Part shown: piece by piece, positions 44,669 through 55,096 of the stretch
Numbering within the stretch: the stretch's first letter is position 1
Layout: each line of letters begins with the position of its first letter
NCBI GenBank assembly: GCA_014649155.1
Contig: BMSM01000029.1
Location: 24,103 to 88,102 of the forward strand
Length of the DNA: 64,000 bases
Source: Streptomyces griseoviridis
GTDB lineage: Bacteria; Actinomycetota; Actinomycetes; Streptomycetales; Streptomycetaceae
Direction: 5' to 3'
Notes under the pieces: model-generated
Databases searched by the model: none
What the model was told of the DNA's origin: nothing
What the model saw: the letters and a program-made list of their open reading frames with translations, nothing else
Program-made: the position numbers and the translations under genes

Positions 44669-45640
44669 TCATGCCCGGGGTGCCGTGGTCGCGCGATCGG
44701 TCAGGCGGGGCGGCAGCAGGGTCACGCCGGGCGCGGCGGTGCCCGCGAGGGCCCGTACGGCCAGGTCCACGGCCCGGGTGCCCAGCTCCGCGGCGGGGAC
44801 CGTGACCGAGGTGACCGGGGTGCGGGGCGTCAGCGCCACGTCGTCCGCGCAGATCGCGACGACCGACAGCTCCTGCGGCACCCGGCGGCCGAGGCGGGCG
44901 AGGGCGTCGAGCAGGGGGAGCAGCAGCGGCTCGTTGTGGACGACGACCGCGGTCGGCGCGGGGCTCAGCCGCAACAGCCGCCCGGCCGTCTCCAGGGCGG
45001 CGTCCGGGCCGGTCGGATGGCCGCTCGGGTGCACGGACGAGAGCAGCCCCGCGCGGTCGGCGGCGGCCGTGAAGCCACGCAGCACGCGGTGGGCCGCGGC
45101 GCCGTGCCGGGCGTACTCCTCCGGCGGGGCGCCGACCAGCGCCACCACCCGGTGCCCCAGCTCCGCCAGCCGGGCGACGCACCGCTCGGCGGCCACCCGG
45201 AAGTCGAGGTCCACGCAGGTCAGCCCCGCCGGCTCGGCGGGCACGCCGATCAGCACGGACGGCCGGTCGCGCAGCGACGGCAGCCGGGGGTCGCGCAGCC
45301 GCACGTCCATCACGATCAGCGCGTCCGCCACCCGGCGCAGGGCCCGCTCGCCGTCCTCCCCGGTGATCAGGAGGACGTCGCGTTCGTGCGCCCGGGCGGC
45401 GGTGACCACCGCCATCGCACAGCCCAGCTCCGGCGGCGGACGCAGGCCCGTGCGCAGGGGCAGCAGCAGGCCCAGCACCCCGGTCGGGCCGCCGGTGTGC
45501 GGCCGGTATCCCAGTTCGCGGACGGCCGCCTCCACCCGGCGCCGGGTCTCGGCGGAGATCGGCCGCTTGCCGCTCAGGGCGTACGAGACGGTGCTGGGGG
45601 AGACCCCGGCCCGCCGGGCCACGTCGGTGATCCTGGCCAT
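44669..45640 (-). CDS. LacI-family transcriptional regulator
   Basis: The 323-residue protein starts with the LacI headpiece: HTH MARITDVARRAGVSPSTVSYALSG at 1-24, then the hinge region RRRVEAAVRELGY. The rest is a periplasmic-binding-protein-like sensor domain, with a shortened first lobe. A 16-bp perfect palindrome with central CG lies upstream and is probably its own operator. The MFS gene is on the same strand upstream. The effector is unknown; a sugar or nucleoside is usual for this family. Confidence 0.92.
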   Translation of the reverse strand: MARITDVARRAGVSPSTVSYALSGKRPISAETRRRVEAAVRELGYRPHTGGPTGVLGLLLPLRTGLRPPPELGCAMAVVTAARAHERDVLLITGEDGERALRRVADALIVMDVRLRDPRLPSLRDRPSVLIGVPAEPAGLTCVDLDFRVAAERCVARLAELGHRVVALVGAPPEEYARHGAAAHRVLRGFTAAADRAGLLSSVHPSGHPTGPDAALETAGRLLRLSPAPTAVVVHNEPLLLPLLDALARLGRRVPQELSVVAICADDVALTPRTPVTSVTVPAAELGTRAVDLAVRALAGTAAPGVTLLPPRLTDRATTAPRA

Positions 45641-45708
45641 CAGGCTGCTGCCGGCATGGTCGGTGCCTCCGGGGCGAGGGGCGGGAAGGCGTACGGAGGG
45701 GCGGGACG

Positions 45709-45724
45709 GTCGAAGCGCTTCGAC
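45709..45724. promoter_or_regulatory. LacI-type operator
   Basis: The perfect 16-bp palindrome GTCGAAGCGCTTCGAC has the central CG expected of LacI/GalR-family sites. It lies 69 bp upstream of the LacI gene start and 41 bp after the MFS stop, so autoregulation is the simplest reading. Confidence 0.75.
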
Positions 45725-45764
45725 GGGCTGTGACGGAGGAACGTAGACCCGGCGGGCGGGGCCG

Positions 45765-47072
45765 TCAATGGGTCGCGCGCGCCGGACGGGACGCGCGGGG
45801 CCGGGCCGTCGCCGTCCCGGCCAGCAGCAGCGCCACCGCTGCCGCCGTGACCGGGACCCCGTACCCGGCCGCGGGGGAGAGGTGCTCCGCCACCCAGCCG
45901 CCCGTCGCGCTGCCGCAGGCGATGCCGCCGAGCAGGCCAGTCACCGCCAGGGTCATGCCCTCGTTGAGGCGGCCCTCGGGGGTGCGCTCCTGGACCAGCG
46001 TCATCGTGGTGACCATCGTCGGGGCGGTCGCCGTCCCGGCCAGCAGCAGCGCCCCCGCGAGCAGCGGCAGCGAACCGGTGCCGGCCGCCGCGAGCAGCGG
46101 CAGGGACATCAGGGCGGTCATCGCCGCCACGCACCAGGGCAGCCGGGACCGGGCGGACCCGGACAGCCGCAGCGTCCCGAAGAGCAGGCCGGCCGCGCAC
46201 GAGCCGCCCGCCTGGAGCGCCAGCACCGCGCCGGCCGCCGGACGGTGCCCCTGCGCGTCCGCGAACGCGATCGTGACCACCTCCATCGAGCCGAACACCG
46301 CACCCGTCGCCAGGCACACCGCGAGCAGCGGGGGGATGCCGGGGGCGCGCAGCGGGGCCTTCCCGGCGGACGCGCCGGGCCGGGCGGGCGGCTCGGTGGC
46401 GCGCTGGGCGGTGAACAGCAGGATGCCGCCCAGCAGCAGCGCCGCCGCGACGAGCGTGCCCGCCTCCGGGAAGAACGACGTGCACAGGAAGGCCGCCAGC
46501 ACCGGGCCGAGCATGTAGCACAGCTCGTCGGCGGCCTGCTCGAAGGAGTTGGCGGTGTGCAGGGCGGCGGGGTCGCCGCGCAGCAGGTGGTTCCAGCGGG
46601 CACGGGCCATGCCGCCGGTGTTGGGAGTGGTGGCGGTGGCGGCCTGCGCGGCGAACAGCGCCCAGCCGGGGGCACCCTGGCGGACGCAGAGCACCAGTGC
46701 GAGGGAGCCGAGGACGGCGATCACGGTGGCGGGCACGGCCACCCGGCCCTGCCCGTGCCGGTCGACGAGCCGGGCGATCAGCGGGGCGACCACCGTGGAC
46801 ACGGCCAGCCCGGCCGCGACGACCGCACCGGCCAGGGCGTACGACCCCCGGGTCCCGGCGATCATCACGACCGCGCTCACGCTGAACATGCCCTGCGGCA
46901 GGCGCGCGACGAGGTTGCCCGCCGTGAACGCCCGCGCACCGGGCACGGAGAGCAGCCGGCGGTACGGCCCCCGCGGGCGCTCCCGGGCGCGGGGGCGGAA
47001 GTCGGCGGCGACGAGGCTGTCGGCGGTGACGGTCATGGTGACGGGCGGGCGGGTCGGAGTGCGAGGCGGCAT
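45765..47072 (-). CDS. Major facilitator superfamily transporter
   Basis: The 435-residue protein has about twelve hydrophobic segments, with the MFS signature region after helix 2 (LIARLVDRHGQGRV). The helix pattern and small loops suggest an efflux-type carrier, but the substrate cannot be read. The ATG at 47072 with GGGGGACGG upstream is preferred; an ATG at 47036 (MTVTADS) is possible. It is divergent from the LysR gene over 83 bp, so LysR control is likely. Confidence 0.87.
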   Translation of the reverse strand: MPPRTPTRPPVTMTVTADSLVAADFRPRARERPRGPYRRLLSVPGARAFTAGNLVARLPQGMFSVSAVVMIAGTRGSYALAGAVVAAGLAVSTVVAPLIARLVDRHGQGRVAVPATVIAVLGSLALVLCVRQGAPGWALFAAQAATATTPNTGGMARARWNHLLRGDPAALHTANSFEQAADELCYMLGPVLAAFLCTSFFPEAGTLVAAALLLGGILLFTAQRATEPPARPGASAGKAPLRAPGIPPLLAVCLATGAVFGSMEVVTIAFADAQGHRPAAGAVLALQAGGSCAAGLLFGTLRLSGSARSRLPWCVAAMTALMSLPLLAAAGTGSLPLLAGALLLAGTATAPTMVTTMTLVQERTPEGRLNEGMTLAVTGLLGGIACGSATGGWVAEHLSPAAGYGVPVTAAAVALLLAGTATARPRASRPARATH

Positions 47073-47143
47073 GGCGGCACCGTCCCCCGGAGCGGGCGGC
47101 GGGGTCCAACACCTGCCGGGCCCCGATTCACGCACCCCCGTTG

Positions 47144-47149
47144 TAAATT
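47144..47149 (+). promoter_or_regulatory. -10 of the LysR gene, leaderless start likely
   Basis: TAAATT ends six bases before the ATG at 47156, without a Shine-Dalgarno. The 83-bp gap to the MFS gene must hold both promoters and any LysR site. Confidence 0.45.
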
Positions 47150-47155
47150 GCCCGG

Positions 47156-48121
47156 ATGCCCGTGCCGAGCCACCTCGACCCCCGTCTCCTGCGCGCCTTC
47201 GTCACCGTCGCCGAGGAACTCCACTTCACCCGCGCCGCGGCCCGGCTCTACGTCGCCCAGCAGGCGCTCAGCCGGGACGTGCGCCGCCTCGAACGGGAGC
47301 TGGGCGCCGAGCTGTTCGTCCGCTCCACCCGGCAGGTGACGCTGACCGCCGACGGCGAGCGGCTGCTGCCGTACGCGCGGCGCGTCCTCCAGGCGCAGGA
47401 CGAGCTGCTCGCCGCCTTCGGGCAGGCCCGCCCCCTGCTGGTCGACCTCAACTCCCCGGGCCTCGGCACCGGACGGCGGGTGCTGCACCGGGCCCGTGGC
47501 CTCGCCCCCGAGCTGGAGCTGATGGCCCGTTACGAGAGCGGGCTGACCTGGGCGGCGGCGGAGATCCTCGCCGGGCGGCTGGACGTCTCCTTCGGCCGGT
47601 ACGCCGGGCTGGCGCCGGCGCTGCGCGCGGGGCTGGAGCAGCAGCCCGTCCGCTACGAGCCCATGGCGCTGGTGCTGCCCGAGGACCACCCGCTGGCGCC
47701 GCTGCCCGAGGTGCCGTTGGACGCGCTCGCGGGCGAGACCGTGTACGCCGGTGCGGGCAACCCCCGGACGCCGGAGTGGACCGACCTCGCCCGCCGGCTG
47801 TTCGCGGGGCGCGGCATCGAGGTGGCGCCGCCCGCGCCGCTGGCGGTGGGCGAGGAGGAATTCGAACGTCTGATGGCCAAGACCCGGAACCCGGTCCTCG
47901 TCGTGGTGGGGTTTCCGGCCATGCCCGCGACGGTGGTGCGTCCCCTGGTCGATCCGGTGCCCCTGTCGCCGGTCTCCCTGGTGTGGCGGAAAGGGCTGGT
48001 GCACCCGGGACTGCGGGCGCTGCGCCGGGCCGCGGGCCTCGTCGCGGCGGAGGAAGGGTGGCTGCGTCGGCCGGTGAGGGGATGGATTCCGGACAGTGAC
48101 GCGGAGGTGATGGCGTCCTAA
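47156..48121 (+). CDS. LysR-family transcriptional regulator
   Basis: The 321-residue protein has the N-terminal HTH at about 20-62 (FTRAAARLYVAQQALSRDVRRLERELG, with QQALSRDV in the recognition helix) and the two-lobed effector domain after about 90. It is divergent from the MFS exporter, the usual layout when the regulator activates the transporter gene in response to the transported compound. Specificity is unknown. Confidence 0.92.
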   Translation: MPVPSHLDPRLLRAFVTVAEELHFTRAAARLYVAQQALSRDVRRLERELGAELFVRSTRQVTLTADGERLLPYARRVLQAQDELLAAFGQARPLLVDLNSPGLGTGRRVLHRARGLAPELELMARYESGLTWAAAEILAGRLDVSFGRYAGLAPALRAGLEQQPVRYEPMALVLPEDHPLAPLPEVPLDALAGETVYAGAGNPRTPEWTDLARRLFAGRGIEVAPPAPLAVGEEEFERLMAKTRNPVLVVVGFPAMPATVVRPLVDPVPLSPVSLVWRKGLVHPGLRALRRAAGLVAAEEGWLRRPVRGWIPDSDAEVMAS

Positions 48122-48208
48122 CAAATGGGCACCAGGCCGACACGCCGTCTCCCTGTGCGCTACATTCGTCGCCTGAGCACTGTGTGGTAACGGGGGCGCT
48201 CGAACCTG
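48122..48208 (+). promoter_or_regulatory. Promoter region of the surface-polysaccharide operon
   Basis: TACATT (48161-48166) is preceded 18 bases upstream by CCGACA. GGGGG about 13 bases before the GTG at 48209 may serve as the Shine-Dalgarno. Confidence 0.45.
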
Positions 48209-49905
<1,697 letters not shown>

Positions 49906-49906
<1 letters not shown>

Positions 49907-52104
49907 TGGCCCCCCGCACCCGTCGTCACGGAGCCGCACCCGGAGCCCGTGGCGGCTCCCGGCGGCGCCGTCTGCCGCTGCGCCTGCTCCTGCCGGTGCT
50001 CGTCCTCGTCGCCCTGATGGCGATGCTCATGCTCCGCGGCTACGTGCACAGCGAGATCCTCGCCGACCACCGCGTCCAGCCGCCCGCCGCCACCGACCAG
50101 GTGCCGCAGAAGATCCTGGAGGGCGGCCCGGTCATCGACACCCGGGCCGGCCGGACCGAGTCGATGAGCGTGCCCGACCACAAGCTGGTCCTCACCTTCG
50201 ACGACGGCCCCGACCCGGTCTGGACCCCGAAAGTCCTGGACGTGCTCAAGGAGCACCACGCGCACGCCGTCTTCTTCGTCACCGGCACCATGGCGTCCCG
50301 CTACCCGGACCTGGTCCAGCGGATGGTCGACGAGGGCCACGAGGTGGGCCTGCACACCTTCAACCACCCCGACCTCTCCTACCAGTCGACGTCCCGCATC
50401 GACTGGGAGCTGTCGCAGAACCAGCTCGCCCTGACCGGCGCGGCCGGCATCCGCACCTCGCTCTTCCGGCCGCCGTACTCCTCCTTCGCCGACGCCATGG
50501 ACAACAAGTCCTGGCCGGTCACCGAGTACATCGGCTCCCGCGGCTACCTCACCGTCGTCAACAACACCGACAGCGAGGACTGGAAGAGGCCCGGCGCCGA
50601 CGAGATCATCCGCCGGGCCACCCCGCACGGCGGCAAGGGCGCGATCGTGCTGATGCACGACTCCGGCGGCGACCGCCACCAGACGGTCCAGGCGCTGGAC
50701 CGGTTCCTGCCCGGACTCCAGGAGCAGGGCTACGAGTTCGACAACCTCTCCGAGGCGCTCGACCTGCCGAGCGCGCACTCCGAGGTCACCGGGGCCGGCC
50801 TGTGGAAGGCCAAGGCGTGGGTCTTCCTCGTCCAGGCGTCGGAGAAGGTCACGGACGCCCTCGTCGTCGGCCTCGCGGTCATCGGCACGCTGGTCATCGG
50901 CCGGTTCGGCCTGATGCTCCTGCTGTCGTTCGCGCACGCCCGCAAGGTGCGCCGCCGGAACTTCGCCTGGGGACCGCCGGTCACCCGGCCGGTGTCGGTG
51001 CTGGTGCCGGCGTACAACGAGGCCAAGTGCATCGAGAACACCGTCCGTTCGCTGATGGCGAGCGACCACCCGGTCGAGATCATCGTCGTCGACGACGGTT
51101 CCACCGACGGCACCGCGCGCATCGTCGAGGCGATGGGCCTGCCAGGCGTCCGCGTCATCCGCCAGCTCAACGCGGGCAAGCCCGCCGCCCTCAACCGGGG
51201 CCTGGCCAACGCGAGCCACGACATCGTCGTGATGATGGACGGCGACACGGTCTTCGAACCGTCCACCGTCCGCGAACTCGTCCAGCCCTTCGGCGACCCG
51301 AAGGTCGGCGCGGTGGCCGGCAACGCCAAGGTCGGCAACAAGGACAGCCTCATCGGCGCCTGGCAGCACATCGAGTACGTGATGGGCTTCAACCTCGACC
51401 GGCGCATGTACGACGTGCTGGGCTGCATGCCGACCATCCCGGGCGCGGTCGGCGCGTTCCGCCGCTCCGCGCTGGCCCGGATCGGCGGCATGAGCGACGA
51501 CACCCTCGCCGAGGACACCGACGTCACGATGGCGCTGCACCGCGACGGCTGGAAGGTCGTCTACGCGGAGGACGCCCGCGCCTGGACCGAGGCGCCGGAG
51601 ACCGTCCAGCAGCTCTGGTCCCAGCGCTACCGCTGGTCCTACGGCACGATGCAGGCCATCTGGAAGCACCGCCGCGCGGTCGTCGACCGGGGCCCCTCGG
51701 GCCGCTTCGGCCGCGTCGGCCTGCCCTTCGTCTCCCTGTTCATGGTCGTGGCCCCGCTGCTCGCCCCGCTGATCGACATCTTCCTGCTCTACGGCATCGT
51801 CTTCGGCCCGACCGAGAAGACGATCGGCGCGTGGCTGGGCGTGCTGGTGCTGCAGGCGGTCTGCGCGGCGTACGCCTTCCGCCTGGACCGCGAACGCATG
51901 ACCCACCTGATCTCGCTGCCCCTCCAGCAGATCCTCTACCGCCAGCTCATGTACGTCGTGCTCCTCCAGTCCTGGATCACCGCCCTCACCGGCGGGCGTC
52001 TGCGCTGGCAGAAACTGCGGCGGACGGGGGCCGTGGAGGCGCCCGGTGGGATACCGACGCAGCGGCAGCGCGTCATGAACGAGCAGCAGGAGCCCGTCCG
52101 ATGA
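49906..52104 (+). CDS. matB: Bifunctional polysaccharide deacetylase / processive GT2 synthase (MatB-like)
   Basis: The protein has 732 residues. A helix at 26-44 leads to an extracellular NodB deacetylase domain: TFDDGPD at 97-103, metal histidines in HTFNHP (150 and 154), RPPY and LMHDSG. A helix near 320-345 leads to a cytoplasmic GT2 domain of the chitin/hyaluronan/PgaC type: DDGSTDGT from 396, DGD at 445-447, EDTD at 536-539 and processivity motif QRYRW at 573-577, then C-terminal helices. It should make and export a beta-linked amino-sugar polymer and deacetylate it outside. This matches the MatB protein of Streptomyces, linked to poly-GlcNAc and mycelial aggregation, as I recall. Confidence 0.88.
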
Positions 52105-53345
52105 GCACCGTCCCGCCGCCGTCGGACGCGCTGTCCTCCCCGCCTCCCGGCACCGACGACACGATCCCGCCCGCGCCCCCGGTGACGGCCGAGCCGCGCA
52201 AGCCGGTCCGCGACCGCTACTTCGACCTGCTGCGCGCGATCGCCCTCTTCCGGGTCGTCCTCTACCACCTGATGGGCTGGGCCTGGCTCCCGGTGGTGTT
52301 CCCCTCCATGGGCGTGATGTTCGCGCTCGCGGGCAACCTGATGGCCCGCTCGCTCAAGCGCCCGGCGGTCCAGGTCGTCCGCAGCCGCACGCGCCGCCTG
52401 CTGCCCCCGCTGTGGCTGCTCGGCGCCGTCGGGGTCACGGGCATGGTGGCCCAGGGCTGGGGGCCGGACTCGGAGGGGCACCCGGGCTGGTGGTGGTTCC
52501 ACCTCCTGTACTGGATCGTGCCGCTCAGCGACCCGCCGTTCGCCGAGGGCCTGCCCGGCGTGCACCACATCCTCGGCGAGGACTGGGCCGCCGAACTCGG
52601 CGGTCCCCTCTGGTACATCCGCGCCTACCTCTGGTACGTCCTCCTCTCCCCGTTCCTCCTCAAGGCCCTCAAGGCGCTCCCCTGGCCGACGATCCTGTCG
52701 CCCGTCGCCCTGGCCGCCGCTTTGGAGTTCGGCTGGCTGCACATCCCCGTCGCGCGGATCGACTCGGCCGTCACCGACTTCAGCACCTTCGGGGCCTGCT
52801 GGATCCTCGGCATGGCCCACCAGCAGGGCGTCCTCAGGCGACTCCCGCGCTATGCCGTGCCGTCGCTGGCCCCGTTCGTCGCCGCGTTCGGCCTGTGGTA
52901 CGCCCTCACGCACGGCTTCGAGGAGGGCCACGACCTCGACGACATCCCGTTCGCGCAGTCCCTGTGGTCCCTGGCCACGGTCGCGCTGCTGCTGAACATC
53001 AGCCCCTCGTGGACCGAGTGGCCGCGCCGGCTGCGGCGCTGGGACCGGCTCGTCACCCTGCTCAACTCCCGGGCCGTGACGATCTACCTGTGGCACAACC
53101 TCTGCATCCTCGTCGCCGCCACCGTGTGGGACGACCTGTGGAGCATCGACACCCTCGCCGATCACGAGGCATGGCTCCTGGAGAGTCCCTGGCCCGTCCT
53201 CGCCCTCGCCTGGGCCCTCATCGCGGTCTGCATCGTGGCGTTCGGGTGGGCGGAGGACCTGGCCGCGAAGCGGAAGCCGCGGCTGTGGCCGGACGGGTCG
53301 GTCGCGGCGCGGGGCGGAACCGGGGGCCGGCGGCGCCAGGGCTGA
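52101..53345 (+). CDS. Acyltransferase family 3 membrane protein
   Basis: The 414-residue protein has about ten hydrophobic segments. The family start (RDRYFDLLRAIALFRVVLYHL) and the LWYIRAYLWYVLL and IYLWHN segments fit the OafA/ExoZ acyltransferase family, which adds acetyl or other acyl groups to extracellular polysaccharides. Its ATG overlaps the synthase stop (ATGA), so it most likely modifies that polymer. The acyl group is unknown. Confidence 0.88.
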   Translation: MSTVPPPSDALSSPPPGTDDTIPPAPPVTAEPRKPVRDRYFDLLRAIALFRVVLYHLMGWAWLPVVFPSMGVMFALAGNLMARSLKRPAVQVVRSRTRRLLPPLWLLGAVGVTGMVAQGWGPDSEGHPGWWWFHLLYWIVPLSDPPFAEGLPGVHHILGEDWAAELGGPLWYIRAYLWYVLLSPFLLKALKALPWPTILSPVALAAALEFGWLHIPVARIDSAVTDFSTFGACWILGMAHQQGVLRRLPRYAVPSLAPFVAAFGLWYALTHGFEEGHDLDDIPFAQSLWSLATVALLLNISPSWTEWPRRLRRWDRLVTLLNSRAVTIYLWHNLCILVAATVWDDLWSIDTLADHEAWLLESPWPVLALAWALIAVCIVAFGWAEDLAAKRKPRLWPDGSVAARGGTGGRRRQG

Positions 53346-53642
53346 CGGGTGCGGGGCCGGCCCCCGGGCGGGGCGGGCCCCGGTGCGCCAGCCGGTGGCG
53401 GCACGGGTCTTCCAGCGGCTGCTGGGACGGATCACTTCCGTGCCGGAGCCGGACAGAGCGGTCCGGGTGCGCGGGGAAGCCGCCGTGGTCCGAGGTGGGG
53501 GGAGCGGGAGACGCGGCGACCTCTCACCCCGCCCGCCCCCGGGGTGAGAGCAACGTTCCTTACCGGTCACCCACAGCCACAACCCCGAAACGCGGCCTCC
53601 CTACCTTCGGACATCCGAAGCCCGGAGGAGCGTGGAGGCGTC
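53346..53642 (+). promoter_or_regulatory. Gap before narK: terminator hairpin, GlnR-like site, -10 element
   Basis: Hairpin CTCTCACCCC (53521-53530) / GGGGTGAGAG (53541-53550) can end the polysaccharide operon. Just after it, GTTCC-n6-GTCAC (53555-53570; GTGAC-n6-GGAAC on the other strand) resembles half of a GlnR box. TACCTT (53602-53607) is a possible -10, and GGAGGCGTC before the ATG is the Shine-Dalgarno. The first 150 bases show nothing clear. Confidence 0.5.
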
Positions 53643-54998
53643 ATGGCAGCAGGAGGTCGCTGGATCGAGCACTGGGATCCCGAGGACGAGACGTTCTGGA
53701 AGGAGGGCGGGGAGCGGACGGCCAACCGGAACCTGTTCTTCTCCGTGCTCTCCGAGCACATCGGGTTCTCGGTGTGGACCCTGTGGTCCGTGCTCGTGCT
53801 CTTCATGGGCCCCGAGTACGGGCTCACCCCCGCCGACAAGTTCCTGCTGACGTCGGTGGTGACCCTGGTCGGGGCCGTCGTGCGGGTGCCGTACACCTTC
53901 GCCGTCGCCCTCTTCGGCGGGCGGAACTGGACGATCATCTCCGCCAGCCTGCTGCTCGTGCCGACCACCGCCGCGTTCGTGGTGATGGAACCGGGGACGC
54001 CGTTCTCCACGTTCCTGCTGGTCGGGCTGCTGGCCGGCATCGGCGGCGGCAACTTCGCCTCCTCCATGACCAACATCAACGCCTTCTTCCCGCTGCGGAA
54101 GAAGGGCTGGGCGCTCGGCATGAACGCCGGCGGCGGCAACATCGGCGTACCGGTCATCCAGCTCGTCGCGCTCGCCATCATCGGGGCGAGCGGCGGGCCG
54201 CGGGTGCTGCTCGGCATCTACATCCCGCTCATCGTCGTCGCCGCCGTCCTCTCCGCGCTGTTCATGGACAACATCGCCTCCGTGAAGAACGACACCGGCG
54301 CCGCCAAGGACGCCGCCCGCGACGGACACACCTGGATCATGGCCTTCCTGTACGTGGGGACCTTCGGATCGTTCATCGGGTACTCGTTCGCCTTCGGGCA
54401 GGTGCTGCAGAACGGGTTCGGGCGGACGCCGCTGGAGGCCGCGTACGTCACCTTCATCGGACCGCTGCTCGGCTCCCTCATCCGGCCCGTGGGCGGGAAG
54501 CTCGCCGACCGGTACGGCGGCGCGCGGATCACGCTCTGGAACTACGTCGCGATGGGCGCCGCCACCGCCGTGCTGATCGCCGCGAGCATGCGGGAGTCGC
54601 TGGGGCTGTTCGTCACCGCGTTCGTCGTGCTGTTCGTGCTCAGCGGGCTCGGCAACGGGTCGACGTTCAAGATGATCCCCGGCATCTTCCAGGCCAAGGC
54701 CGAGGCCAAGGGGCTGACGGGTGAGGCCGCGGCCTCCTACGGGCGGCGGCTGTCCGGTGCCTCGATGGGGCTGATCGGCGCGGTCGGCGCCCTCGGCGGC
54801 GTCGGGATCAACCTCGCCTTCCGGCAGTCCTTCCTCTCCTACGGCTCCGGCACCGGCGCCTTCGTCGCCTTCCTCGTCTTCTACGCCGCCTGCTTCCTGC
54901 TGACCTGGGCGGTATACCTTCGGCGTACGGCCGCGCCGGCCGCCGGACCGGCGGTCCCCACCGAGGAGAAGGCGCAGCTCAGCTACGCCAAGGTGTGA
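53643..54998 (+). CDS. narK: NarK-type nitrate/nitrite transporter (MFS)
   Basis: The 451-residue protein has twelve helices. Both nitrate-porter signatures are present: GIGGGNFASSMTNINAFFP in the N-terminal half and SGLGNGSTFKMIP in the C-terminal half. It has the extra N-terminal WxxExxxFW-type segment (WIEHWDPEDETFWK) common in actinobacterial NarK. It moves nitrate in or nitrite out. nnaR follows, pointing to nitrate assimilation. Confidence 0.95.
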   Translation: MAAGGRWIEHWDPEDETFWKEGGERTANRNLFFSVLSEHIGFSVWTLWSVLVLFMGPEYGLTPADKFLLTSVVTLVGAVVRVPYTFAVALFGGRNWTIISASLLLVPTTAAFVVMEPGTPFSTFLLVGLLAGIGGGNFASSMTNINAFFPLRKKGWALGMNAGGGNIGVPVIQLVALAIIGASGGPRVLLGIYIPLIVVAAVLSALFMDNIASVKNDTGAAKDAARDGHTWIMAFLYVGTFGSFIGYSFAFGQVLQNGFGRTPLEAAYVTFIGPLLGSLIRPVGGKLADRYGGARITLWNYVAMGAATAVLIAASMRESLGLFVTAFVVLFVLSGLGNGSTFKMIPGIFQAKAEAKGLTGEAAASYGRRLSGASMGLIGAVGALGGVGINLAFRQSFLSYGSGTGAFVAFLVFYAACFLLTWAVYLRRTAAPAAGPAVPTEEKAQLSYAKV

Positions 54999-55023
54999 CG
55001 TAACACCGGCGACATACAGCCGA

Positions 55024-55057
55024 ACCGAGCCTGTCACGCGCCGTTGACAGGCTCGGT
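55024..55057 (+). terminator. narK terminator
   Basis: A 13-bp perfect stem ACCGAGCCTGTCA (55024-55036) / TGACAGGCTCGGT (55045-55057) has an 8-base loop and lies 25 bases after the narK stop. Confidence 0.85.
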
Positions 55058-55096
55058 CGCCACGATGGGCGCAAGTGATCCGAGCGGGACGAGGCC

